A DNA stretch of 64,000 nucleotides from NCBI RefSeq assembly GCF_010668395.1, contig NZ_WUEY01000022.1, forward strand, positions 1-64,000. Direction: 5' to 3'. The notes under the pieces are model-generated. The model did not search any database, had not been told where the DNA came from, and was given only the letters and a program-made list of their open reading frames with translations. Shown piece by piece: positions 45,186-54,882 of the stretch (position 1 is its first letter; each line of letters starts with the position of its first letter). The stretch comes from Martinezella lusitana. GTDB taxonomy: Bacteria; Pseudomonadota; Alphaproteobacteria; Rhizobiales; Rhizobiaceae. The position numbers were made by a program, and so were the translations under genes.

Positions 45186-46048
45186 CAGACCTTTCTGAAG
45201 ACGGTGTTGGCGACCTGCTTGACCGGCAGGTTGAGCCCGCTGATCGTTTCCGAATGGCCGACATAAAGGAAGCCGCCCGGCACCAGCTTCTCGCAGAGCC
45301 TGGAGAGCACCTTTTCCTGCGTCGGCTTGTCGAAGTAGATCAGGACGTTCCGGCAGAAGACGATATGAACCTTGTCGCCGATCTCATAGGCGCGATCCAT
45401 GAGATTGAGGCGGCCGAAGCCGATTCTTGAGCGCAGCCGGGGGTGAATGCGAACTTCGCCACGCTCGGGATCGCGCGCTTCCATCACGTAGCGGAGACGC
45501 CGCTGACGATCGACCGGATCGATCATCGTCGCTGGATAGACGCCTCTGCGCGCCGCCTTGAGGACGTCGGTCGAAAGGTCCGTGGCGAGGATGCTGTATT
45601 CGGGCGCGCCACGGGCTTCGCGATAATCCTCCATCACCATGGCGATCGTATAGGGTTCGGCTCCGATCGAGCAGGCGGCACTCCAGATCCGCAAGCGACT
45701 ATGTCCCGCAGCCAGAAGCTCCGGCAGGGCGGCATTCTCGAGATGCTCGAAATGCTTCGGCTCACGGAAGAAATCCGTCTTGTTGGTCGTAACGGCGTCG
45801 ATGAGGTGGATGGCTTCGCGATCGATGCCGCCGCGCTTGAAAAGATAGTCGCAATATTCGTCGAGATCGCCGATTCCGGTTGCCCTTAACCGACGCCTCA
45901 ATCGTCCTTCCAGCATCGTGAGCTTGCCGGGAGGCATCTTGATGCCGCTGTAATCGTAGATATAGCGGGCGAGCTGGTCGAAATTCCGACGGCTCAGCCC
46001 CTTGTCTCCGTAGTTTCTCTGATCCTGTACTGCCACTTCACGTCTCAC
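45185..46048 (-). CDS. cheR: Chemotaxis methyltransferase CheR
   Basis: This is a 287-residue SAM-dependent methyltransferase. The N-terminal domain reads [17 protein letters not shown]; the SAM site is in [33 protein letters not shown] is the CheR hallmark. The GTG start directly follows the cheW stop. It methylates glutamates on the two receptors encoded just upstream. I see no C-terminal WxxF-type tether on either receptor. Confidence 0.96.
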   Translation of the reverse strand: MRREVAVQDQRNYGDKGLSRRNFDQLARYIYDYSGIKMPPGKLTMLEGRLRRRLRATGIGDLDEYCDYLFKRGGIDREAIHLIDAVTTNKTDFFREPKHFEHLENAALPELLAAGHSRLRIWSAACSIGAEPYTIAMVMEDYREARGAPEYSILATDLSTDVLKAARRGVYPATMIDPVDRQRRLRYVMEARDPERGEVRIHPRLRSRIGFGRLNLMDRAYEIGDKVHIVFCRNVLIYFDKPTQEKVLSRLCEKLVPGGFLYVGHSETISGLNLPVKQVANTVFRKV

Positions 46049-46558
46049 TCAAACAGCAGCGAACTCGGTGGCCTTCTGGCCGGCACCCACTCCCATCAAC
46101 GATACCTTGTCGCTCGATGAAAAGAGTTTCGCGAGATCGATGATGACGACGAAGCCCTCATCGCGGCGCACCACGCCGGCGATGTACTCGGACGGCCAAC
46201 GCACCCCGATATCGGGGGCGCTTTCGACGGACTGATGCTTGAAGGACGTGACCTCGAAGACGCGATCGGCGACGAGGCCAAGGGTCAGAACCTTGTCGGC
46301 GATCGGAATGTCGATGACGAGGATGCGGGTATGCGGCGTCTTCGTCGTGGCCGACATGCCAAGCCGCAGGCGCAGGTCTATGACCGGCACGCCCTGACCG
46401 CGCACATCCCGCAGACCGAGCAGATAGTCCGGCCCGTGCGGAATGCGAAAGGCATCCTGATGATCCAGGATTTCCCGGACCACCGCGACCGGCACGGCGA
46501 AGTATTCTTCGCCGAGGCCAAACGTCACATATTGCGCTTCGGTGCTGGTTGCAGCCAT
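46049..46558 (-). CDS. cheW: CheW coupling protein (first copy in this order)
   Basis: This is a 169-residue single CheW domain protein. YVTFGLGEEYFAVPVAVVREI, GLRDVRGQGVPVIDLRLRLG and YIAGVVRRDEGFVVIIDLAKL are typical. It links receptors to CheA. It starts directly after the mcp stop. It is clearly different from the second cheW at 50355 (for instance ILDHQDAFRIPHG against [13 protein letters not shown]), so the two may pair with different receptors. Confidence 0.95.
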   Translation of the reverse strand: MAATSTEAQYVTFGLGEEYFAVPVAVVREILDHQDAFRIPHGPDYLLGLRDVRGQGVPVIDLRLRLGMSATTKTPHTRILVIDIPIADKVLTLGLVADRVFEVTSFKHQSVESAPDIGVRWPSEYIAGVVRRDEGFVVIIDLAKLFSSSDKVSLMGVGAGQKATEFAAV

Positions 46559-48406
46559 TTATGCGCTCTCCTTGAAGTCGTTGTCGTCGGCATCCGGGCC
46601 GCCCATGGACATGTCGAGGGTGAAGCCCTTGAGGCGCGCCTGCTGCGCGGCGACGCTGTTGTCGGCGCGGGCAGCCGGTGTTCTACCGATCGGTGGCTTG
46701 GCGGCAGGCCTGGCCTTGGCCGGACCGGCGGCGTGATGGACGGGGCTGTGGACCGGGGCGTGCATCGCCTGGGCCTTGCGGGCATTGGCCTGCTCGACCT
46801 TGAAGAAGGCGATGGAAGCCTGCAGCTCCTCGGCCTGGGCGGCCAGCTCCTCGGAGGTTGCGGACATCTCTTCCGACGCGCCGGCATTCTGCTGCGTCAC
46901 CTTGTCGAGCTGCTGGATCGCCTCGTTGATCTGCGATGCGCCGATATCCTGCTCGCGGCAGGCCGCCGAGATTTCCGCGACCAGTTCGGCCGTCTTGCGG
47001 ATATCGGGGACGAGGCGGGTCAGCATCTCGCCAGCCTCGGTCGCGACCGTGACGGTCTCGCCCGAGAGGCTGGAGATTTCTGCGGCCGCCGCCTGGCTGC
47101 GCTCGGCAAGCTTGCGCACTTCGGAGGCGACGACGGCAAAGCCGCGGCCATGCTCGCCGGCACGGGCGGCCTCGACGGCGGCGTTGAGCGCGAGCAGGTC
47201 GGTCTGGCGCGCGATTTCCTGAACGATGGAGATCTTTTCGGCGATGGTGCGCATGGCGTTGACGGCGCGATCGACGGCCTGGCCGCTGATCTCCGCGTCC
47301 TTTGCGGACTGGCGGGCGATCTTTTCGGTCTGGGCGGCGTTATCGGCGTTCTGCTTGATGTTGGCGGCCATCTCTTCCATGGAAGCGGAGGCTTCCTCGG
47401 CGGAAGAGGCCTGCTCGGTTGCGCCCTGGGAGAGCTGTTCGGAGCCGGCCGACAGCTGCTGGCTGCCCGACGAGACGTTGTCGGAAGCCGACAACGCATC
47501 GGCCACCACACCCCGAAGACGCTCGACCATCAACTGAAGCGAGATGCCGAGGGTATCCTTCTCCGACATCGGCTTCGGCTTGACCGTCAGGTCGCCGTTG
47601 GCGATCTGGTCGGCGATCGTCGCGGTGTTGCGCAGATTGCCCGTCATGACGTTGATGGTGTCGACAAGATCCTTGATCTCGTCATTGGTCTTGATCTCGA
47701 TATCCTGGTTGAGATCGCCGATCGCCACGCCTTCGGCGACGGCCTGGATCTTCTTCAGGCCGCGATTGATGCCGACTGCGATCCAGATGGCGATCACCGT
47801 CGACAGCACGAACATGACGGCCAGCGAGGTCAGCAGAAGGTTGCGCGCGAAGGCGTATTGATTGTCGGTCGCCTCGTCGGTCTCCCGGAGATCCGCGACA
47901 ATCGACTGGTTGATGGCCTCGACGGCCTCAAGGAGAGCGGTCGTTGCCTTGCGGCCTTCGTCCATGGAGAGTTCTGCAGCCTTGCGATTGCTTTCCTCGG
48001 TATTTTCCACGGCCAGCTTCAGGACCTGCTCGTCCACCTGTTTCCAGACGGGAAACTGCTTGGAGAATTCCCCGATCTTGGCGGTGACCGTTTGATCCTT
48101 GCTCTTGGACAATTGCTGAACGAGCTGGTCGATCTTTGTCTCGTCTGTATGAACGTCCTCGATATAGCCGCTGATCGCCTGCGGATCGGTGTTCAGGATG
48201 GCATTCTTTTCGCTGCGGATCGCATTCAAGACAGCGGTCGACAGATCGCCTGACGTGCGCAGATCGGTGGCGGGCCCCTGGATGATTTCGGAAATCGCGG
48301 AATTGAGCGACGACAGGCTCATGATCGCCAGGGCCGACATGCCGGTTGACAGCAGAATAAGAAAGCCGAAGGCGAGGGCCAGTTTAAGTTTGATGGTGAA
48401 GCGCAT
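46559..48406 (-). CDS. Methyl-accepting chemotaxis protein 1 (two HAMP domains)
   Basis: This is a 615-residue receptor. TM1 spans about 9-31, a periplasmic four-helix-type sensor 32-188, TM2 189-212, then two HAMP units (about 213-265 and 262-300) and a signalling domain with the hairpin tip [20 protein letters not shown]. The start at 48406 (AGGAG upstream) matches the MRFTIKLKL start of the second receptor. The C-terminal tail is Ala/Pro/His-rich. From residue 296 the coding sequence is almost identical to the neighbouring receptor (see repeats). Ligand unknown. Confidence 0.95.
   Translation of the reverse strand: MRFTIKLKLALAFGFLILLSTGMSALAIMSLSSLNSAISEIIQGPATDLRTSGDLSTAVLNAIRSEKNAILNTDPQAISGYIEDVHTDETKIDQLVQQLSKSKDQTVTAKIGEFSKQFPVWKQVDEQVLKLAVENTEESNRKAAELSMDEGRKATTALLEAVEAINQSIVADLRETDEATDNQYAFARNLLLTSLAVMFVLSTVIAIWIAVGINRGLKKIQAVAEGVAIGDLNQDIEIKTNDEIKDLVDTINVMTGNLRNTATIADQIANGDLTVKPKPMSEKDTLGISLQLMVERLRGVVADALSASDNVSSGSQQLSAGSEQLSQGATEQASSAEEASASMEEMAANIKQNADNAAQTEKIARQSAKDAEISGQAVDRAVNAMRTIAEKISIVQEIARQTDLLALNAAVEAARAGEHGRGFAVVASEVRKLAERSQAAAAEISSLSGETVTVATEAGEMLTRLVPDIRKTAELVAEISAACREQDIGASQINEAIQQLDKVTQQNAGASEEMSATSEELAAQAEELQASIAFFKVEQANARKAQAMHAPVHSPVHHAAGPAKARPAAKPPIGRTPAARADNSVAAQQARLKGFTLDMSMGGPDADDNDFKESA
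46574..47521 (-). repeat. Direct repeat copy A (mcp signalling half)
   Basis: About 948 bp, offset exactly 2049 bp from copy B at 48623-49570. By eye I count about ten mismatches, eight of them in the first 180 bases (3' end of the gene) and a stretch of some 630 bases without any. This points to recent duplication or gene conversion of the signalling domain. Confidence 0.9.
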
Positions 48407-48562
48407 CTCTAAAAACTCCTGGAGGCGGAGAGGTTTGATGATCGAAGGTTGAATAGGCAGACGGGGAGCCGTCTTGATGCGCGAAGACCGATACATTCAC
48501 CCTTCCGCGAACCGGGAGCCGGTTCTTGAGGCCTGCTGAGACATTCGCCGGCCTTTCTTGAC

Positions 48563-48582
48563 CCGGCGCCTTCCGGCGCCGG
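48563..48582 (-). terminator. Hairpin between the two mcp genes
   Basis: CCGGCGCC and GGCGCCGG form an 8-bp stem with a TTCC loop, 25 bases downstream of the mcp2 stop in the 201-base gap. No U run follows. It could set lower expression of the downstream mcp1-cheW-cheR-cheB part. Confidence 0.5.
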
Positions 48583-48607
48583 ATCCTGTCGGTATCAAGC
48601 CAGCCGC

Positions 48608-50329
48608 TCAGGCGCTCTGGCGGAAGTCGTTGTCGTCGGCATCCGGCCCGCCCATGGACATGTCGAGGGTAAAGCCCTTGAGACGAGCCTGCTGCGCGGC
48701 GACGCTGTTGTCGGCGCGGGCGGCCGGTGTTCTGCCGATCGGTGCCTTGGCGGCAGGCCTGGCCTTGGCCGGACCGGCGGCGTGATGGGCGGGGCTGTGG
48801 ACCGGGGCGTGCATCGCCTGGGCCTTGCGGGCATTGGCCTGCTCGACCTTGAAGAAGGCGATGGAAGCCTGCAGCTCCTCGGCCTGGGCGGCCAGCTCCT
48901 CGGAGGTTGCGGACATCTCTTCCGACGCGCCGGCATTCTGCTGCGTCACCTTGTCGAGCTGCTGGATCGCCTCGTTGATCTGCGATGCGCCGATATCCTG
49001 CTCGCGGCAGGCCGCCGAGATTTCCGCGACCAGTTCGGCCGTCTTGCGGATATCGGGGACGAGGCGGGTCAGCATCTCGCCAGCCTCGGTCGCGACCGTG
49101 ACGGTCTCGCCCGAGAGGCTGGAGATTTCTGCGGCCGCCGCCTGGCTGCGCTCGGCAAGCTTGCGCACTTCGGAGGCGACGACGGCAAAGCCGCGGCCAT
49201 GCTCGCCGGCACGGGCGGCCTCGACGGCGGCGTTGAGCGCGAGCAGGTCGGTCTGGCGCGCGATTTCCTGAACGATGGAGATCTTTTCGGCGATGGTGCG
49301 CATGGCGTTGACGGCGCGATCGACGGCCTGGCCGCTGATCTCCGCGTCCTTTGCGGACTGGCGGGCGATCTTTTCGGTCTGGGCGGCGTTATCGGCGTTC
49401 TGCTTGATGTTGGCGGCCATCTCTTCCATGGAGGCGGAGGCTTCCTCGGCGGAAGAGGCCTGCTCGGTTGCGCCCTGGGAGAGCTGTTCGGAGCCGGCCG
49501 ACAGCTGCTGGCTGCCCGACGAGACGTTGTCGGAAGCCGACAACGCATCGGCCACCACACCCCGCAGACGCTCGATCATCGAGTTGACATGTCCAAGGAG
49601 CTCGCCGATCTCGTCCCGGGTTGCGATTTCGGCAAATTCCGTCAGATCGCCGTCGGCGACGGTCTGAACCGTCTTCACCGCGCGGTTTATGCCCTTGTTT
49701 ATCGAAACGACGATCCAGATTGCCGAGACAAGCGCAATGACCGAGGCCGCAGCGGCTATGAGGATCAGGATCGAGCGCGCTTTCGCATAGGCATCGGCGG
49801 CATCGACATCCGCCTGCTTCAATCTCGCACGCTCGGCATCGAAGACCTGGGCCAGGATGTTGTCGATCTTGGTGCTTGCTTCGCGTGCCTCGTTCGACGA
49901 GATCTGATGTGCGCCGGCGCTGTTGCCGGCAAGCATCAGGCTTCGAATGCGGTCGTCGGCATCGCGCCAGACGGCGGAGAGGTCCTTGACCTGCGTCCAG
50001 TAAGCCATGTCCTGATCGGTCGTATTGGCCAGAATCTTGGCGAAGTCCGCGTCGAATGCGGCGCGCGCGGCGTCGCTCTTTGCGATATAGCCCTTTGCTT
50101 CATCGACGGATGCGGACAGCACGATGTTTTTCTGCTGTCGGAGCTGCTGCAGGATAGCGATGTCGAGATTCTGGGCGAGCCGCAGGCGCTCGGCAGGTCC
50201 CGTCAATGTATCGGACCAATTGTCGTTCACCTGGCCCAGAGTTGCGACGCTGTAGACGGCCGTGCCAAGAAGCATGGCGATCACCACAGCAAACGTTAGA
50301 AGCAATTTGAGCTTGATCGTAAAGCGCAT
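48608..50329 (-). CDS. Methyl-accepting chemotaxis protein 2 (one HAMP domain)
   Basis: This is a 573-residue receptor. TM1 spans about 9-31, periplasmic sensor 32-184, TM2 186-210, single HAMP about 211-255, then the signalling domain. The sensor differs completely from that of receptor 1, while residues from 254 on match it almost exactly. AGGGGG precedes the ATG at 50329. It follows the second cheW by 25 bases. Confidence 0.95.
   Translation of the reverse strand: MRFTIKLKLLLTFAVVIAMLLGTAVYSVATLGQVNDNWSDTLTGPAERLRLAQNLDIAILQQLRQQKNIVLSASVDEAKGYIAKSDAARAAFDADFAKILANTTDQDMAYWTQVKDLSAVWRDADDRIRSLMLAGNSAGAHQISSNEAREASTKIDNILAQVFDAERARLKQADVDAADAYAKARSILILIAAAASVIALVSAIWIVVSINKGINRAVKTVQTVADGDLTEFAEIATRDEIGELLGHVNSMIERLRGVVADALSASDNVSSGSQQLSAGSEQLSQGATEQASSAEEASASMEEMAANIKQNADNAAQTEKIARQSAKDAEISGQAVDRAVNAMRTIAEKISIVQEIARQTDLLALNAAVEAARAGEHGRGFAVVASEVRKLAERSQAAAAEISSLSGETVTVATEAGEMLTRLVPDIRKTAELVAEISAACREQDIGASQINEAIQQLDKVTQQNAGASEEMSATSEELAAQAEELQASIAFFKVEQANARKAQAMHAPVHSPAHHAAGPAKARPAAKAPIGRTPAARADNSVAAQQARLKGFTLDMSMGGPDADDNDFRQSA
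48623..49570 (-). repeat. Direct repeat copy B (mcp signalling half)
   Basis: This is the partner of 46574-47521. Identity begins abruptly at the RLRGVV codons just after HAMP and runs almost to the stop. The receptors differ only in three or so residues here, such as SPAHH against SPVHH and KAPIG against KPPIG, and in the last few codons. Confidence 0.9.
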
Positions 50330-50354
50330 CTGTTGGCCCCCTTGCCTTGGAAAT

Positions 50355-50867
50355 TCACGCTGTTGCTCTGACCGCAACCATCCGCTGCGATGAGAAAATC
50401 GCCTGGAGGTTCGGAACGATGATGAATTCGCCGTCGCGTTTCACGAGGGCGTGGATGTAGTCGGCGCGCCAGCGCATGCCGATGACGGGCGGCGGCTCGC
50501 TCGCCGCCTGCGAAAGCTGTGTGACTTCGTGCACCTTGTCGGTGCGGATGCCGATCAGCGTCGTCTCGCCGTCCAGTTCGAGCTCGGTCACGACGATGCG
50601 GCTGTCGATGGTGACATTGGCCGCTTCCATGCCGAAGGCGATGCGGATGTCGGCAAGCGGAATGACCTTGCCACGGAAGTTGATGACGCTGCCGACGAAT
50701 GGCAGGCTGCCGGGAACGCTGGTCTCGGGCAGCAGATCGAGAATTTCCTGGACGACGACGGCCTCGATGGCAAAGGTTTCGCCATTGAGGCTGAACGTCA
50801 GAACGGAAAGCTCGTCCGCGCCTTTCCAGATGGCACGATGGTCCGATTTTGCGTCTGCGTCGATCAT
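50355..50867 (-). CDS. cheW: CheW coupling protein (second copy)
   Basis: This is a 170-residue Che[43 protein letters not shown] and [21 protein letters not shown] are the diagnostic parts. Its start overlaps the cheA stop by 4 bases, so it is coupled to cheA and is likely the main adaptor. Confidence 0.95.
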   Translation of the reverse strand: MIDADAKSDHRAIWKGADELSVLTFSLNGETFAIEAVVVQEILDLLPETSVPGSLPFVGSVINFRGKVIPLADIRIAFGMEAANVTIDSRIVVTELELDGETTLIGIRTDKVHEVTQLSQAASEPPPVIGMRWRADYIHALVKRDGEFIIVPNLQAIFSSQRMVAVRATA

Positions 50868-52891
50868 CCTGCTGCCCGCAATTGCGCCTCCTGATGCTGT
50901 CCGGCCGTGATGAGATGGACGACGTCGAGGATCAGGGCCACGTTGCCGTCGCCGAGAATGGTGGCGCCGGAGAAGGTGGAGACCTGGTCGTGAAGCTTCG
51001 ACATCGATTTGATAACGGTCTGGTGATCGCCGATGATCTGATCGACGACGAGGCCGACCCGCTCGCTGCCGGTCGAGATCACCACCACCTTCTGGTAGGG
51101 ATCGGGCTCTGTGCCGGTGCGGAAGAGCTCGCGCAGGCGCAGGAACGGGACGAGATCGTCGCGCAGCGAGATGAAGCTTCTACCGCGTGAGCGCAGATCC
51201 TGCTCGACCGACAGTTCCAGGCATTCCTCAACGGCTGCGAGCGGGATGACGTAGCGCCCGTTTCCGACGCGAACGAGGAGGCCGTCGATGATGGCGAGCG
51301 TCAAGGGAATGCGCAGCGCGATCTCTGAGCCCTTGCCGAACTCGCTTGTGACGTCGATCGCTCCGCGCAGCGTCTCGATGGTCTTCTTCACCACATCCAT
51401 GCCGACGCCGCGGCCGGAAAGGTTGGTGACCTTTTCCGCCGTCGAGAAGCCGGGCTGGAAGATCAGCTGCAGCAGCTCCTTGTCGGAAAGCTGGGCGCCG
51501 GGCTGGATGAGGCCGTTGGCTTCCGCCTTGGCGCGCACCTTCTGCCGATCGATGCCACGTCCGTCGTCCTTGATGGAGATGACGACTTCGCTGCCGGTTT
51601 GATGCGCGGAGAGAATGACGCGGCCCATCATCGGCTTGCCGGCGGCAACACGGTCATCGGGGTTTTCCAGGCCGTGATCGATGGAATTGCGGACGAGATG
51701 AACGAGCGGATCGGCCAGCCGGTCGATGACCGTCTTGTCGACCTCGGTGCTTTCTCCCTCGGTGACGAGTTCGATGTCCTTGCCCGTCTCGCGGGCGAGA
51801 TCGTGGACCAGCCGGCGGAAGCGACTGAAGAGGCTTGCGACCGGCATCATGCGCAGGACCATCATCGTGTCGCGCAATTCGCCAGCCAGGCGTTCGATTT
51901 CCTCCGAGACCGAACGCAGACCGAGGTCCGCAACCGAATTTGCCATCTGGCTCAGCCGCGACTGGGCGATCACCAACTCTCCGACGCGATCCATCATCTC
52001 GTCGAGGCGCAGAGCGGGAACGCGAACATTGTCTGCTTGCTTCTGGGACTTCACGTCGGCGGGCGGAGCCTTGCCAGTATCGGCCAGCGGTGGGGCCGCC
52101 GCCTTCGACGGCTCGTCCTCGATTGGTCGTTCCGGCGTTGCCGCGATGGGTGCCGAATCCGCTTTCCTCGATGCCTGAAGCTCTTTCAGCTCCATCGTCA
52201 TGTCGTCCATGACGAAGATGAAGACGTCTTCGATGTCTGAGCGCGGCTTTTCGGTTGTCAACTGGACCGTCCAGCCGATGTGGAGATCGCGCGGCTCCAG
52301 GTCCGGAAGCAGCGGAATGGCGTCGGTGCCGGCTTCGATCCGGCACTCGCCCAGATCGCGCAGCTCATCCAGCAGCCCAAGCGGATTGGTGCCGTTGACC
52401 ATCGAACCGACAGGCAGGCTGAATGCCAGATGCCATGTCTTGATGCCGCCGGCGTTTGCGACTTCCGCTGTCGCCGCCGTTGCGCCGGCAGATGGCGCCG
52501 CCGCGCTTTGCAAGCCTTCTGTGCCAACGGCCTGGCGCAGTTTTTCGAGCAGAACGGAGCTCATGGTTTCGTAGTCGCCGTTCGGGTTCTGCAACAGCGC
52601 CTGCATGTGGCCCTGTGCGTCGAGCACGGCGCCGACCAATTCCTTCGTGGCGGGTGCCTCGCCCTTGCGAACCCGGTCGAAGGCGGTTTCGCAATGATGG
52701 GTAAAGGCGGCCAGTTGATCGAAACCGAACATGGAGCCCGATCCCTTGAGCGTATGCAGGCCCCTGAAGACCGTATCGATCTGAGCCCGGTCGCTCAGGT
52801 CGCGCATCAGATCGAGCAGGCCGGCCTCGATCAGCTCCAGCTGTTCGGCGGCCTCTGTCCTGAAGACTGCGATCGGGTCGAGTTCGTTCAT
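50864..52891 (-). CDS. cheA: Chemotaxis histidine kinase CheA
   Basis: This is a 675-residue kinase. The P1 HPt domain has the phosphorylated His46 in GLHTLKGSGSMFGF. P2-like sequence and an Ala/Pro linker follow, then P3 from VPALRLDEMMDRVGELV (about 293). The P4 ATPase carries the N box HLVRNSIDHGLE, G1 KDDGRGID and G2 GRGVGMDVV. P5 (CheW-like) runs from about 540 to the end. It overlaps cheY upstream and cheW downstream by 4 bases each. Output partners in the operon are CheY, CheB and the HD-GYP regulator. Confidence 0.97.
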   Translation of the reverse strand: MNELDPIAVFRTEAAEQLELIEAGLLDLMRDLSDRAQIDTVFRGLHTLKGSGSMFGFDQLAAFTHHCETAFDRVRKGEAPATKELVGAVLDAQGHMQALLQNPNGDYETMSSVLLEKLRQAVGTEGLQSAAAPSAGATAATAEVANAGGIKTWHLAFSLPVGSMVNGTNPLGLLDELRDLGECRIEAGTDAIPLLPDLEPRDLHIGWTVQLTTEKPRSDIEDVFIFVMDDMTMELKELQASRKADSAPIAATPERPIEDEPSKAAAPPLADTGKAPPADVKSQKQADNVRVPALRLDEMMDRVGELVIAQSRLSQMANSVADLGLRSVSEEIERLAGELRDTMMVLRMMPVASLFSRFRRLVHDLARETGKDIELVTEGESTEVDKTVIDRLADPLVHLVRNSIDHGLENPDDRVAAGKPMMGRVILSAHQTGSEVVISIKDDGRGIDRQKVRAKAEANGLIQPGAQLSDKELLQLIFQPGFSTAEKVTNLSGRGVGMDVVKKTIETLRGAIDVTSEFGKGSEIALRIPLTLAIIDGLLVRVGNGRYVIPLAAVEECLELSVEQDLRSRGRSFISLRDDLVPFLRLRELFRTGTEPDPYQKVVVISTGSERVGLVVDQIIGDHQTVIKSMSKLHDQVSTFSGATILGDGNVALILDVVHLITAGQHQEAQLRAAG

Positions 52892-53256
52892 TTGCCGAGA
52901 ACCTTGCGCACGATCTTGATGAGGGTTTCGGGGTCGAAGGGTTTCGTCAGCCAGCCCGTCGCGCCTGCCGCCTTGGCCTGCTGCTTGAGATCGCCGTCGG
53001 ATTCCGTGGTCAGGAAGACGACCGGCGTTCCCATGTATGCCGGCAACTGCCGGAGGCTGCGGATCATGGTCAGGCCGTCCATGTTCGGCATGTTGAGATC
53101 GGTGATGATGAGATCGAAACTGCCTGATTTCAGCTTGTTGAGGCCATCGGCGCCGTCGACCGCTTCGGTGACGGAATATCCGGCATTGGTGAGCGCGATG
53201 CGCGTGGTCAGCCGAATGCTGGCGGAATCATCGACGGTGAGAATATTTGCGCTCAT
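52888..53256 (-). CDS. cheY: CheY-type response regulator
   Basis: This is a 122-residue single receiver domain. Acidic Asp pair in ILTVDDSASI, phosphoacceptor Asp52 or 53 in LIITDLNMPNMDG, Thr in FLTTES and Lys in WLTKPFDP are all conserved. The ATG at 53256 overlaps the STAS stop (53253) and the stop overlaps the cheA start. It could reach the flagellar motor or act as a phosphate sink for CheA. Confidence 0.95.
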   Translation of the reverse strand: MSANILTVDDSASIRLTTRIALTNAGYSVTEAVDGADGLNKLKSGSFDLIITDLNMPNMDGLTMIRSLRQLPAYMGTPVVFLTTESDGDLKQQAKAAGATGWLTKPFDPETLIKIVRKVLGK

Positions 53257-53579
53257 GCTGCTTTTCCTTCTAGCCAGAAACTGTCTTTTTGCCGGTCTCC
53301 GCAAAGAAGACCCGCGCGTTGCAGGACGGTCAGAAAATTGCCGTCCGCCGGTTTGTTCAGCGCGACTGTCACGCCGGCGCCGCTCGCCGTTTGCCGGGCC
53401 GATAGAAGCAGTTGGGGCAGGGTGAGGTCGATCTCCTCGCTGCCATCGATATCGATGACGAGCGATCGGCTCCGCAAAGCCGCTTCCTGAAGATAGACTT
53501 GGATGATGTCTCTGACATTGGCGATCGTCTTGATCGTCAGCGGGCCGTGGAGACGTAGAACTTCGGATTGTCCGCTCAT
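53253..53579 (-). CDS. STAS-domain protein of the che operon
   Basis: This is a 108-residue anti-anti-sigma/STAS-like protein. It has LRLHGPLTIKTIANVRDII and SLVIDIDGSEEIDLTLPQLL, where a Thr (about residue 53) follows the position of the usual phosphorylated Ser/Thr. Small proteins in this position beside cheY and cheA occur in several alphaproteobacterial che operons and may modulate CheA, as CheS does in Sinorhizobium. The equivalence to CheS is a guess. It is coupled to both neighbours by 4-base overlaps. Confidence 0.82.
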   Translation of the reverse strand: MSGQSEVLRLHGPLTIKTIANVRDIIQVYLQEAALRSRSLVIDIDGSEEIDLTLPQLLLSARQTASGAGVTVALNKPADGNFLTVLQRAGLLCGDRQKDSFWLEGKAA

Positions 53580-54658
53580 GCTGAACCTCGGGATAGCTGA
53601 AGGTCTGGAACCGTTGCCGTTGCGTTGTCGTCCTGCCGGAATTCGAAGAGGGCTTTGATATCCATCCAGCAGCGACAGAAGGCGGCAACGCAGGCAGGAT
53701 CGAAATGGGTTCCGCTGCTGTTGACGATCTCGCGGAATGCATCGGCGATCGGCCAGGCTGCCTTGTATGCCCTCTTCGAGCAGAGAGCGTCGAAGACATC
53801 GGCGATCGCGACGATGCGCGCCTCGATCGGGATGGACGTCCCCGACAGACCTTTCGGATAGCCGCCGCCATCCCATCTTTCGTGATGGCTTTCGGCGATC
53901 TTGCGCGCGACCTGGATCAGCTCGCTGGGGCTGTCGCTGAGAATATCGGCGCCGAAATCCGTGTGCCGTTGCATCTGCTGCCGCTCTTCCGCGCTCAAGG
54001 GGCCGGGCTTGGACAGAATGGCGTCCGGCAGGCCGATCTTGCCGACATCGTGTAGGGCGCTGGCAAGAAATATCATGCGGCATTGGCCGGCATCCAGGCC
54101 GACTTCTTCGGCGATCATCCGTGCGACGATCGCCACGCGGTCCAGATGGTCCGCCGTCTCCCCATGACGGCAGGCGATCGCCTTGGACAGGCGCCAGATT
54201 ATCTCTTCCTCATGCCGCTCGACCCGCTTCATCGCGGCATCGAAATCACGTTGCAGCGCCGCGGCCTTCGTCGCCAGCGCTAATCGCTCTTCACCGATGC
54301 TGAGGATATTGCGGACGCGGATCGTCAGTTCGGTCTCGTCGATCGGCTTGTTCAGGAATTCCGTGGCCCCCGCCTTCATCGCCGCCAGCTTGATATCGGC
54401 CTCCTTGCGGGAGGTAATCATGATCGCAGGCACATGCGCGGTAAGTTTGTTCTTACGCAAATGAGTGATGACCTCGACACCGTTCATGCCTGGCATCATG
54501 TAATCGACCAGGATGAGGTCCGGAGTCTTGTCTTCGAGCCGTGCCAGAGCCTCGTTCGGGTGGAGGAACGACACGACCTCGCTGCCCTTGATGGCTTCGA
54601 CAGCCCGGCGAAGCGTGGCTACAACGGAAGGACTGTCATCGATGACGAAGACGCGCAT
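53576..54658 (-). CDS. Response regulator with HD-GYP output domain
   Basis: This is a 360-residue two-domain protein. The receiver (1-120) has VFVIDDSPSV, phosphoacceptor Asp in LILVDYMMPGMNG and Lys in FLNKPIDE. A coiled segment leads to the HD-GYP domain with HD in ASALHDVGKIGLPD and HHERWDGGGYPKGLSG carrying the GYP motif. Such domains hydrolyse cyclic di-GMP. It is the first gene of the che operon and overlaps the STAS gene, so CheA probably phosphorylates it and signal output reaches c-di-GMP levels. The start at 54658 follows GGGG. Confidence 0.93.
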   Translation of the reverse strand: MRVFVIDDSPSVVATLRRAVEAIKGSEVVSFLHPNEALARLEDKTPDLILVDYMMPGMNGVEVITHLRKNKLTAHVPAIMITSRKEADIKLAAMKAGATEFLNKPIDETELTIRVRNILSIGEERLALATKAAALQRDFDAAMKRVERHEEEIIWRLSKAIACRHGETADHLDRVAIVARMIAEEVGLDAGQCRMIFLASALHDVGKIGLPDAILSKPGPLSAEERQQMQRHTDFGADILSDSPSELIQVARKIAESHHERWDGGGYPKGLSGTSIPIEARIVAIADVFDALCSKRAYKAAWPIADAFREIVNSSGTHFDPACVAAFCRCWMDIKALFEFRQDDNATATVPDLQLSRGSA

Positions 54659-54882
54659 GATTACCCCGCGGAGCGCCCGCGACACACACGGATCTACTCA
54701 CGATATTCGGCTTGGAGGTTGCTGGAGGCCTTTCTCATGAAAGGGCCGCGTCACAATGATTGTGAATCTTGGCTGAGGTAACCAAATCGTTAAATGGCTA
54801 ACGGTGTGTTAAACTCGCTCTCAACCTGTGATCGTTTCTGCAATTAACTGCGATAAAATGATAAGATTGCGTTTTTCTGATA

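Noticed and set aside
46235-48253. 672-residue plus-strand frame opposite mcp1, with a similar one opposite mcp2
   Set aside because: It exists only because the receptor codons lack stops on the other strand; its duplication reflects the receptor repeat.
46574-49570. The 948-bp direct repeats as a transposon or insertion sequence
   Set aside because: Both copies lie wholly inside receptor coding sequence, without terminal inverted repeats or transposase.
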